The translations under genes and the position numbers were made by a program. From Mantamonas sphyraenae (Eukaryota > CRuMs > Mantamonadidae): 64,000 bases of DNA. The stretch lies in the NCBI GenBank assembly GCA_026936335.1, contig JAPMXV010000067.1:248001-312000 (forward strand), given 5' to 3'. The notes beneath the pieces were generated by a model, which saw only the letters and a program-made list of their open reading frames with translations, made no database searches and had not been told where the DNA came from. Position 1 is the stretch's first letter; each line of letters begins with the position of its first letter. Shown here piece by piece: positions 37,866 to 49,340 of this stretch.

Positions 37866-40095
37866 TCAGCGCAGCGGCTGGGTGACCGTGTCAAACGCCT
37901 TGCCTTCCTTGTCCACGGCGGTAAACGTGACACTGCTGTTGCTGGTTTGCACAAACCAGCAATGATGCACCTGTTGGAACTTGGCAATGTACCACCGTTC
38001 GCCATCGCCTCTCACGGGCACACCCATGGCGCCGTCGCCAAGGTACACAGTGCCCTCGCTTGCCTCCTTGTTGTTCTTCAGCACCTTGGATCGCTTAAAG
38101 GCGTGCTCGTGGTGCTCAAACGCAACCGTGACGTTGTACTCGTCAAACACGGGTGCCCACAGCTTGCGCCCTTCCACGGCCGCAAACCAGTCAAACTCTT
38201 TGCGCGACGGATACAGAGGCGAGTGGTACATCACCATCTTGTTGCGCCTGTGCTTGTGTGTTTCCAGCACCTGCTTCATCCATGTCAATTGAGCGCCGCC
38301 CCACGGCTTGTCGTGGCCGCTGTCCAGACTCAGGATCAGCGTGTCGCCAAAGTAGTGTTCATGGTACGACAGACGTTTTGTCGGCTCCTTCAGCTCTGTG
38401 TAGGGCAGCACATTGTAGTAATGCGGCACCGTGTACTGGTCCTGCAGCAGCCACCCGCCAATTTCGTGGTTTCCTGGAGCAGTGATCAGCGGCACCAATT
38501 TCTTGTGCTGGTGCAGATACTTGTCCACCAGCACGAACCAATGATCCCACAGACGGTAGCATGCAGGGATGGCGTTGGCATACGCAATGTCGCCGCCCAT
38601 CAGGAACGCATCTACGTCCCGTTTGGCAGCCTGTTCCAGCAGCGGGAAGAAGCCCTCCCAGCGGCCTGAATCGCCGCCCTGCAGAATCGTCACGCTGGTG
38701 TCGTCTGCAGGCATCGTGTGGAACATGCGCTCTCCGCTCCACCCGTCGTCCTTGTTCCCTGCAACCATGTAGTACGTCGTGTTGGGAGCCTGTGGTGTGT
38801 GTGTGTGTGTGAGTTGTGCTCCCCCCGTCCTTTCGACACACCTGCTACACACGCAACGTACCAGTCCTGTGAGCTGCACAGAGTGCACACGTCGCAAGGT
38901 GTACTTGCGGATTGGTTCGTAGATGTGATTGCTGCCCTTGGTGGACATGGCGTGAGGAGGAGTGCTTCCTGCGGTCACGTTGCCCCGCGACACTGTGTCA
39001 TAGTACACAAACGAGTCCACGCTTTGCCTGTGGCCACAAACCCCACACAGGTGCGCACCCACGCTTGTGTCAGCTTCTGTCTCATTGTGTGTCGTCCAAG
39101 TGCCCTCCCTCTCGGCAAGGGGACGTTTGCCCGTGCCGTTGTTGGTGTTGGCTTACTTTTCAATTGTTTCGGTCGTCTGGTAGTTTACAATCACGCTGCT
39201 GCTCATGTCGGGCGCAGCTGTGATGTACACCAAGCACGGTGCCGTGCTCGTGGCCGCTGTAGTTTGTCGGCGGTGTGTGTGTAAGCGTGGCTGCGAGGCA
39301 ACACGAGCGAATTGGGGAAAAAAGGGCCAAAGAGGGTTGCCCCGACGGGACGCGTACTGGCCAGCACAGGCACATATGCTCTGTGATGTGTGGCCGCATA
39401 CATGGCAAATGTGTCTCTTTGGGACATGGACCTGTGCATGTGGGCGCACTGTGCCCCATGCGGTGTGGCAGGCACTTACGGCAAAAGTCGGGCTCAAAGG
39501 CGCGGGTGAAGCGTGTGGAGAGGTGCACCGGCTGGGTGCCCCAACACATGCCGTCAAAGAACACCACTGCAAACAGGAGGAACAGGGTGAGTGCAGCTGC
39601 ACGCGCCCCAAACTGCTTGGGTTGTGCCTTGATCTTGTTGACCACCTGGTTGCGATAAAAGTGGCGAAAGGCGTTTTCGTCGTGCTCCACCGCGGCATTT
39701 TCCACACGCGCGTAGTAAAAGAATGGCAGGAGGCCCATAGGCAGCACCAGCAGCCATCCAAGCACAAAGTGCACCCAGTCGCCAGCCACCATGGCCAGCG
39801 TCATGATCACACCCGTCGTGGACAGCACCGTGATCACATAGCGAGTCGTACGTTGCAGCAGCGTCTCGCTTCCTCCCGCTGCATCTCCACCGCCACCTTT
39901 GCCCTTGCCCAAATCATCCATTTCCTGTCCTCCTTGTCCGCCATCCTCTTGCCGTTTGGTGTACATGTACACACCCAACCAGGCCACCAGCGCCACTACG
40001 TCTAGCAGCAGGCCGTACACAATTGGCGAGATGAAGAAGAGCGTCCGGTACGAGTACGGGTCCTCCATGGGACCCAGGTACGAAAACGTGCCCAT
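37866..40095 (-). CDS. Multi-pass membrane purple acid phosphatase-like metallophosphoesterase
   Basis: Four exons, 39480-40095, 39157-39256, 38862-39027 and 37866-38789, join in consistent phase to 601 residues. Exon 1 encodes about four membrane spans (ISPIVYGLLLDVVALVAWLG, then two within about residues 85-135, then LTLFLLFAVVFF) separated by a Gly/Lys-rich loop. Exons 2-3 rebuild the N-terminal beta-sandwich of purple acid phosphatases (CLVYITAAPDMSSSVIVNYQ, then SFVYYDTVSRGNV). Exon 4 holds the dinuclear-metal centre: GGDSG, GGDIAYAN (with the metal-ligand Tyr), APGNHE, MVMYHSPLY and FEHHEHAF. All purple-acid motifs are present, with EHHEH in place of the usual GHxH. The catalytic domain probably faces the lumen or exterior. 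Most family members have only a signal peptide, so the membrane domain is unusual. Confidence 0.83.
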
Positions 40096-40298
40096 CTCTT
40101 CAACGAATTACACACACTCTCTCTCTCTTCTCTACGACGTGGAACGACCAGCAAAAACAATGCTCTCCCCACGCGGTGTGCCTGTGTGTGTCCCAGTTTG
40201 CCTGCGTCTGCGCACCCACCGCAAAGCCACCCTTCCATCCGGGTCACCCCCCCCCCTGCCTCGCCATCCTTTCTCGACACCATATTTGGCGCCGACAC

Positions 40299-41232
40299 AT
40301 GAGCAGCACTGCCTCCGTCTCCACCACTGCGTCTGCCGAGCTGGACGCTTCTTCGACATCCGTCGTCTTCTCCCTGCTCGCAGACAATGCTCAGGACAAC
40401 GAGCAGGACAGCGGCAAGGTCAGCGAGGCTGTTCAGCTCGCCGCTGCGGCTCTTCGCAATCAATTGGTGATTGCCACTCCCACAGACACCCTGTACGGCG
40501 TCGCTGCCCTTGCCCAGAGCACAAGTGCGGTGGACAAGTTGTATGAGATCAAGCAGCGCAACACAAGCAAACCCATCGCCATCTGTGTCGGCACCATTGA
40601 CGAAATCCCCACGTAAGTTGCCGCCTCGTGCTGTGTGTGCCTTTGCCACCCCTGGGTCCTCGATGGCGAGCGTCCTCAGAAAAATCCACTTCGAACACGC
40701 CCCCAAAAAACTCTCCGCTGACCACCCTTGCCCTGGTCGCTCACCCCCACACCCCCTCCCCGCGAATGCCGCTTCACACAACCCCATGTACATTAGATAT
40801 GCTCACACCGAGCATTTGCCCGAGGGGCTCCTGGACAAGCTGCTGCCCGGTGCCGTCACCCTGTGCTTGCCTCGCGCAGAAGCCCTCAACCCGGAGCTTA
40901 ACCCAGACGCCCCCATGGTTGGAGTGCGCATTCCCAAACATGACTTTATCAACCAACTGTGCATCGAATTGGGCGAACCCATCGCCCTGACCAGTGCCAA
41001 TGTGTCGGGCGGCCTCAGTGCAACCTGTGTCGACGACTTTCGCGAGCTGTGGGACAAGGTGGAGCATGTGTTTGACGCAGGCAAGGTCCACGACGACCGT
41101 GCCGGTTCCACCGTCGTCGACCTTGCCGACACCGTCAACAACACGTATTCCATCATCAGGGACGGGGTGGCCCTTGACGCAACTGTCGCCGTACTGAAGG
41201 AAGCCGGCTTCCAGCCTGCCACCGAGGAGTAA
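40299..41232 (+). CDS. YRDC: Threonylcarbamoyl-AMP synthase (YrdC domain)
   Basis: Two exons, 40299-40612 and 40797-41232 (gtaagt...cattag, phase 2), encode 249 residues. The YrdC fold shows IATPTDTLYGVAALAQS, the KQR...K nucleotide-binding residues in YEIKQRNTSKPIAICV, LPGAVTLCLPR, and the SANVSGG loop. The enzyme makes threonylcarbamoyl-AMP from Thr, bicarbonate and ATP for t6A37 on tRNAs. The C-terminal Sua5 domain of fungal and archaeal enzymes is absent, so this is the short YRDC form. The Ser/Ala-rich N-terminus has few basic residues, so organelle targeting is unclear. The 3' end converges on INTS3 with 74 bp between stops. Confidence 0.94.
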
Positions 41233-41306
41233 TGCGCGTCACACAGATAATAGAGGTGAAAAATGCAAATGTGATTTGTGATTTGTTGCGTTTGTTGCTG
41301 TTGTTG

Positions 41307-44300
41307 TCATCTGCGGCGTCCCACGGATTTTTCCAGCGCTTTGATCAACTCCAGGTCGTGTTCCACGTCCACTTGGGCCAGAATATCCAAACCTCGCATC
41401 TCGCCGGCTTGTGCATTGCCATCGTCCCCACGTCGCTTCTTGTTGCTGCCACCACGGTCCACTGCGTCTCGCAACGTGTCCAGCAGCCGTTCGCTGGCGT
41501 GGTCCATGGAAGGGGCGGAGCCTATCAAGCCATGATCGGGCTCCAGCAGCTGTACCAGCCGCTCGTGCATCGTTTCGCCGCTGCGGACACTCCAGTAGCC
41601 CACCATGGCACGTGTGAGCTCCCACGTGGCCAGCGTCTCGGCCTGCATCAATCTGTGCACAAGTTGCGCACTCGGCGTGTGGATGGCCCGCGCCAGATTC
41701 ATCAATCCCAACATCATTTCGTTGTGGTCTTCTTTGGTCAGCAGCTCAATGGCCCCGGACACAACGTACTCCAGTTCGGGCTGCGCAGCAGAGCCCATCT
41801 CTGCACACAACAACGACCAGAAGCTTGTCTGTTCAAACGATTCCCATTCACGCGAGCGTGCGATGAGTTTGAGCACGCCGCTGCCGCTGCCCAGAAGCCG
41901 GTACTGATTGGCATACAGGGCCATGCACATCACGCGCAACTGCACAGGGTCCATGGAGCTCACCACCAGTTCGCACACGTCCTCCCGTCCCACCAGCTGC
42001 CTGTCGCACGCGCGCAGCAGCTCCGGCAGCACAGCGTACAGAGTGTCCACATTTTTCACCTGACACGACTGCAGATCCCGCACCATTGTACCGCCCGCGT
42101 CCTCGTCTCCAGACACAAACAGGGTGTACGCACGCAGCAGCCGTCGTCGGTCCTTGCTCACAAACTCCCACGACTCCCACGGCACCAATCGCTTCAACAT
42201 GACGTAACCCAGGTGCGACACCCCGCCCATCACGCTTACCTGTCGCAGCACAGACACAAGCATCTCTTCGTTGGCGCTGCCGAGAGCTCCCAACTGCTGC
42301 TGCTGCTGCTGCTGGTCCTCCTCCTCATCCACACTCTCCACCGCCAGGCGGCTGATGGCAAACTCCACCAGTGCAATCAAAATCACCGAATCGTGCTTGT
42401 GTCGCTCCTCGCGGCGTATCAGCCTGCCCAAGTGCGCGCCGAGACGTGGAAGCACGTCGTCATCTTCGTCGTCAGCATTCGCTTGCGTCGACGCAGATGA
42501 CGATGCGCTGCTGTACGATCGGTTTAAATGCACCAAAAGCGTCATCCATGCACGGCTGCTGGCCTGTGCCAGCGCTCCCACATTGCGACGCGAGACCGTC
42601 ATGTTCACCAGCGACTCCTGCAGCGCTTCGATGTGCGGTACCAGCCCAATGAGCACACCCACGTCGTACTCTCCTTGCAAAGACATTTCTGCATGCATGC
42701 TGTCAGCCTCTGGCAACGGATCCACCTGTCTGTCCTCGTCTTCGTCCACCTCCACCGCCACACTGTCCGTTCCCGCACCCAACAGCCGTTCCGGTGTCGT
42801 TTTGCTGCTGGAAATATGCGCAGCACGTGCGACATTCCTCTCACGATTCCCAGCATCGTGATGCCCGTGCCTGTCCAGGTCCACCGGCGATCCGATGCCA
42901 GCCCTCACTGATCCGTCGTCCGACGACCCATCGCTCGCTGGCACGACGTTTGCCTGTGACCTGCGGCTGTCCTGTTCTTCCTCCTCGTCGTCTTCGTCTT
43001 CGTCGTCGTCGTCCTCATCATCATCATCGTCATCATCATCGTCGTCATCGTCATCTGCCTCTCCTCCACCACTTGCTCGGTCACTGTTGGCCTCGACAGC
43101 CATTGGATCATTGTCGTGCTTGTGCAACACATTGTGTTTGGATGCCATGGACGCCGGCAGGCTGCCAGTAGCCTTGGCGAGGTGCGAGCTCTTGCTCTCA
43201 TTGTCTTCGTCGTCTTCGTCGTCGTCGTCGTCGTCGTCCACGTCATCATCAAACGTGATCTCCACCTCCTCACTCTCACCCACGTCCAGCAAATCGTCCA
43301 GCGGGTCGTCCTGCGAACCGGCATGCATGAGTTCGTGTTCAGGTGTGCGATTGAGCAGGATGCGCGACAGCTTCTTTTCTGTGTAATCAAACAACTCCAG
43401 GAAGGCCTTGCGTTGCTCTGCATCCAGAGCAATGTTGTCAAACACATCCAAGGATGGCAGCAACTGCTGTTCGAGAGCAGCATCCATGCCGCTGGCCAAA
43501 CTCTCGCGTATCTGCTGTTGCAGGCTAGGGTGGTACTCCTTGGCCATGAGGCGCAGGAACTGCATCAGCGACTCGCTGAGGGCCGCGTACTGGTCGATAG
43601 ACTCACTGATGAGCAGGATGGCAGGCTCCACGCGGCGGATGCTGTCTTGGTTGCGGTCAAAGAACATCCAGTCCAGCATGAGGGACAGCTTGGCATTGGC
43701 CGAGCCTGTCTGTGTGTCGACTTTGGTCAAGAACCAGCCGATGAGCGCATAGCGCGGAATGGTTGCGGGCGGCAGGTGCTGGTGGCCGTTGCTGCCCACG
43801 TTGCTTTGCCGCTGGCGCTGGCGGCGCAGTTTGTACGTGGGTGTGGCATTGGGTGAGGAGGAGGAGGACAGCTTAAAGTCGTCGTCTTGGAGACAGGCGA
43901 GGACATAGCGGACAATATCGGCCACGAGGAGACTTGGGTGGGAGACCTGAAGGTGATCACGAGCAAACCACTCAAAGTACCGCTTCTGCTGGCCCTGCTT
44001 GACGTTGGTGACCAGAAAGCGCAGCTTGGTCTCCATGGCAGGACTCACTCTGCAGGACAGGACGTCTGCGGGCGACTCCTTCATGACGATGCTGTGCACC
44101 CCTTTGAGCGATTTGACCCCAAACGAGGACGGGTTGGTGAGCAGCTGTTGCCACACGGCATCTATCTCCTCAACCAACGCCACGTCCTGGAGGGCACGTA
44201 TGAGATCGCGCCCCAGGGTCAGACAGGCGGCCATGCTGTGGTGGAGGAGGTCGACGCAAATGGCCACTTCTCGCCTTTGCAACGCCGCGAGCTGGTGGCT

Positions 44301-45532
44301 GGTGTGCGTGGCCACCATGCGCAGCATTGTGTAGAGCACGTGTGGAACCAGGCCATGATTGCCATGCAGCCATTGGGGATGGTTTTCAAACACGGCCAAG
44401 AGAGTCGTGTTCAGCCACACGTTGGCGGTGCTGGTGTCACCAGTGCATAGATTGCGCAGAAGCTTCACACACAGCTCTGGAGCCTTGGCTGCATCCATGC
44501 CCACACATTGTTCAAAGAACCACAGCAGCTGCGTGCGGTACAGGGCCGAGACGCGTCAGTGTCGCGAACCAGGAACGGGAAGAAGAAATACAAGGAAGTT
44601 TTCCACGGCGCCTCCACACCAGCACCGCAGGGGATCGCCTGAGGAATGCCTCGTGTGTCCATGCCTATGATCATCTCTCCTGCTGAGGTGGCCTCTCCAC
44701 TTACGTTTCCGCGCACAGCTCGGTGCATGAGGGCGTAGTGTTCACACAAAGCGGTCGCGAGCTGCAGCACCTCGTCGTATCCGTCACGCAGAGTCGACAC
44801 CATGATGCGGACACACTGTAGATGTGTTTCCACGAGACGTCAAGCGGGGTCAGCGATCTACGCAGTCCACAGATGTGTGGATGGGCGTGCGGAGGAACGA
44901 AAACGCCGGCGACTGGTTTGCGGGACGGAGGATTGCTTCCATCATCAGCAGAGAGCCCGTCGGGACTTCCAGTACGCCTGTCACACACGTCGCAAACTCA
45001 CCTGCTGTGCACTCTGCTCGCTTTGACTGGTCAAAACACCATACAGCAGCGCCTGGCTGAGGTGACTATGGCTGCCAGAGGAACTCTGCGCAAAAAAAGA
45101 ACGCGGAGGACAAGCCGCGCGTGGCCCTTTGTCAGCTTCTGCGCCCGAAACAGCGCCGGGCGGCGGCCGAGGGTAACACAGCAGGGTGGGGACGGCACTT
45201 ACCATGCGAAACAGCTTGTTGCTGTTCTCCACGTCGTCTGGCTCCTCCAACACATCGCTCAGGTCCTTGTACGCGTTCTCCAGTGAGACGTCGATTTGGG
45301 GACGGACGTCCACCAGAGTGAGCTCGAGGAGGCGGGACGGATTGACGAAGCGCTCGTTTGAAAAGGCCTCTCGCGAATTTGCGGAAGAACGCCGCTTCTG
45401 TGCCTGCGCCACCGTGGACGAGACACTAGTCGACGAGCCGGCAGACGCCACGGAAGCGACAGAGGCGATCGACGAAGCCGACGATGGAAGTTGGGCACCC
45501 CCGGTTGAAGACCTGGCGTACAGAGGGTCCAT
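41307..45532 (-). CDS. INTS3: Integrator complex subunit 3
   Basis: Four exons, 45203-45532, 45002-45085, 44705-44815 and 41307-44528, all phase 0, give about 1248 residues. The N-terminus has the INTS3 features QALLYGVLTSQSEQ and an Armadillo-like helical array. The core reads ANAKLSLMLDWMFFDRNQDS followed by RRVEPAILLISESI, the most conserved INTS3 block. INTS3 is a scaffold of Integrator, which processes snRNAs and attenuates paused polymerase II, and of the SOSS DNA-repair complex. A long Asp/Glu-rich insertion (GAC/GAT tracts about 42975-43055 and 43205-43250) lies mid-protein and accounts for the excess over the human length of about 1040. The junction between exons 3 and 4 (VRGN to LLWFFEQC) is chosen by splice motif and register and could shift by a few residues. 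Confidence 0.87.
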
Positions 45533-45635
45533 CTCTTCTGACTATTGGCAATGGCAACAAGGTGCGGGGCCAAGCCCAATGGGGAGATGGGTTGGAGGAG
45601 CAAGGGGAACTGCCTTCACTGTTTGTCTTCTGCTC

Positions 45636-48600
45636 TCACACGCGTGCAAGGAGCTCGTCAATGGCCATCATGTTGTCTTGGTTGTCATGGCCATAGGCAA
45701 TATCACCGGCACTGCTGCTGCTGCTGCTGCTGCTGCTGCTACTGGACCTGCCGCCGAGCGGGGCTGTGGAGGTGCTGCTGCCTGCACCATAGAACACCGA
45801 GGGGTGCTCCAGATGCCACATGACCACTTCGTAAAGCCAGTCAAAGTTGTGGAACTTGGCAATGCTCGCAAATGTGCGGAGGTTGCGGCGGAACTCGTCG
45901 GCGTTTGTGCGCAGACGGTAGGTGCCCGTGCAGGAGCAGGACTCGTCGAGGTTGGCTCGTTTGATGGTGCCACAGTTGACACAGTATGCATCTTGGAGCT
46001 GGTAGGACAGCGACTTGTCCTGGATGATGTTGACCAGGCGCGTTTCGACGGCGGCCTTGTTGTACGGGTGGTTGCACTGGCTGCATCGCCACTTGTGCTC
46101 AATCAGGTTGTGCTCACGGCAAAGATCCAGGTCGCAAGCAAAGTCGCAGTATTGGCAGATGACATCTTGGAGCACGTAGGTGAGGCATGGGTCGCGGAAC
46201 TGCGCCTCGGGTGCAAACTCGCCCACCTGGATGGTACGCAGCAGATTCTTCTTCATGATGCGCACCGACTCTCGGATCTCCGGGTCCAGAGCAAACACGT
46301 GACACAAAAAGTTGACCAATTCCAGCGCAGGGTTGGTCATCTTACGGTGGGAGCCCGGCAACTCCGGGAACGAGCTGCCCGTCGTGTCCGAGTGCATCTG
46401 CTCGTGGATGCCTTCCACCACTTTGAAGAGCTTGCTGGAAAAGTGCACGTTGATCAGGCGATTGCGTTGGTCGCGCAGCCAGTCCTCTGCCATCTTCTTC
46501 TTGGCTGCCTTGATGTCCATTACGCTGCCACCCAGGTTGGTCAGCTTGTTCTCGCCAGAGTTTTCGTCGTTGAAGCCCCCCATGGCCGACAGAGAGCCTG
46601 CGCCTCGTTTCTCGCCAAGGGTGGCATCCAAACCCACACCCGTCTTGCACTTGCGCTCCAGCGCGTCCTGCTTCATCATGAACTGCACCACAAAGTGTTC
46701 AAACAGCTGTTGGATGTGCTCGGGCAGGTATGTGGCAATGTTAAACTCATACATCAGATGCTTCTGCTCGGCTGTGCTTCCTGTCGTTCCCCGCTGCTTC
46801 CCTCGGCCACCGCTCCCTGCATGTGCCTGGGCGTGCTCCTGGGCCAATTGTTGCGAGTCCAGATGCATGGCTTCTGACAGCGACGTGGTGTCGCCCTCAC
46901 CCTGGGATGCAGCAGCCGCAGCGGCAGCCGCCTCCTGGGCCGCCTGCTGCTCCAACAGATGCTCGCGCCACACCTCTTCGGCCTTCTTGTTGAAGCCTGC
47001 GTAGTTGGCACGGTCCATGTACACAAAGTGCGACCAGTAGTCGGTGGGGTCGATCTCCAGATGGGAGAACAAATCGCGCTTGCGGATGACGTGGAGGATG
47101 TAGCGCACGTAGGCCTGTGCGTTGCGAAAGTCGCTCTTGTTGGTGCCAATGATGATCTTGTTGAAGTTTGCATACACAATCGTGGAGCCCAGGCGCTGCA
47201 GCTCGCCCAGCAGCTGCTGGAAAACCTTTCGCATCAGCTTGTGCACGATGTAGGCCAGCATGGGGTCGTGTGATTCGGCACTGACGGTGCGCACCCAGCG
47301 GTAAAAGTGCTGGGCCACGTTGTCTGCAAAGCCGTTGCTGTGCTCCACGGCGTCCTGCACCCACTGATGCACAAGCGACTTGAGGATGCGAAACGCAGAC
47401 GCACAGCGCACCGACTCGTCCATGATGTTGTACGACGACACCATCTTGTCAGCGCCGCTGCTGCTCAGGCTAGTCGTGGCCACAAAGTCCAGGCCTCCGT
47501 CGTCCAGGAACGAGGAGCGGATCACGGCGTTCACCGCCAGGTTGCTCAGGTGCAACGAGACACACACGTTGCGGTACACGCCTGCCTGAAGCAGCTCCGG
47601 GTTGCTCAGCTCTTCTGCAAACAGGTTCTCGTCCGTTTGCGACCCTCCCAGATCCGGCCGCTTGGACTTGCTCGTCCACAGCAGGCTCTTGGCTCGCTTG
47701 AGCTGGCGTGCGTACATGAGGTCGGCCACAAAGACAGGGTGGTCGCGTGTGAGGTTGCCTACAGGGGCCAGGGCAAAGCGTGCATAGCCCACCTGATCCA
47801 TGAACCATTCGTGGGCGCTCAGGTAGTAGCTGACCAGTCGGTCGCTGATGAATGTCTGCCAGCCCAGCTGCGGGAACTGCAGGTCCTGGCCATTGGTCAG
47901 CAGCTGCAAGGTGGGGAACTTGTCCAGGGCCTTGGCCATCTTGCGCAGGCGGTCATGCTTGACGCTCGACTGCACAATCAACAGCGTGGGTCCTTCCAGA
48001 CCGGCGTACGTGTTCAGCACCTGCTGCATGCGGTTTTGTGCTCGCTTGCGCGTGTCCATGTGCAGTTCAATGGCCATGTCTGCGTCGTAACCCTGCTGCG
48101 TCAACGTGGAGGCGCGGCGTGCAAAGTGCTCGCGGTACAGGCGGTCGATGTTGGGCCGGTCGACGTTGTTGATGCCACGCGAGGCAAAGCACATCACGTC
48201 TGCGCTGCTGCCGTCCATGTTGATGACAGCCGCCATGCCGTGGCCGTTGCGCTCGCAGTAAAACACAAAGATCTTGCGGAAGGAGACGTCGGGCAGATAG
48301 GGATACTCGGCAGTGTTGCGGAACTGCAGGTCCTCCATGTCAAACACGTCTTGGTTGATGCGCTTGGTGCGTGCGTGCTTCTTGACCGAGACCACACAGC
48401 CGAGCTGTTGGATGGCACGCGACAGCAGAGGCACCTGCGTCTCGTACACTCCTTCCACGTCGCTGGATTGGAACAGCTGCCGCAGCGCCTTGGCCTCCTC
48501 TTGGTAGGCCTGCTCGCTCATGCGCACCTCGTACAGATAGCCTGCTTTTTTGCTGTGTGGCAGTTCCATGGTCACAGGCTTCATCACTGACTCGTCCACT

Positions 48601-49309
48601 TGCGCTGGCTCGTGCTGGTTGACATACAGCACACGAGGCACACGCAGGTGCACCTGTCGGAACTCTCCACCTGTCATCACCCACGTACGGAACACTCCAG
48701 GCTCCACGGGTGTGCTCTCGATGCCCACAATGCTCCAGAACCGCGTCGATGCCATATGCTCGGCCCGTCGGCTGGCGCTTCCTGGCGCAATCAACCCTGC
48801 GCCACGTCCGCCTGCATGTTCCAGTTCCATCAACGGCTGCGCAGGCGACGGCGTCACTGTGGACTGGTCGCGCTGCGCACGCGCCTTGCGCTCCTTGCGC
48901 TGCAGCTTCCACTTCCACTTCATGTACCGCAGCCACTCCTGAGCGTCTTCTTCACGAGTGCACGGTGGCTCTGCTGGCAGGTCGCGCAATGAGCGGAATC
49001 GGCGCGAACGCGGGTCGAATTCACTTTCCAGCTCCTCCTCGTCGACCCCAGCCTGGTTCTTGCCCTTGCCACGGCGTTTGCGCTTGGGGTCGTAGAAGCC
49101 TGTGTTGCTTGCGCGTTCCATCTCGATGCGCTGCTGGAACCGTGCAAACTGGCTCTCCATCACGTCCAGCTGCCTGCGGCTGCCGCCCGCTTCAGACCCT
49201 GCCTTCTTGGTCACTCGGGGTCGTCCCAGTTTCGTTGGCGATTCGCCTGAGATGGTGTACCCAATGTTTTCGATTTCGGTCAGGGCCATAGAGCCGACGC
49301 CGTCTGTGG

Positions 49310-49340
<31 letters not shown>

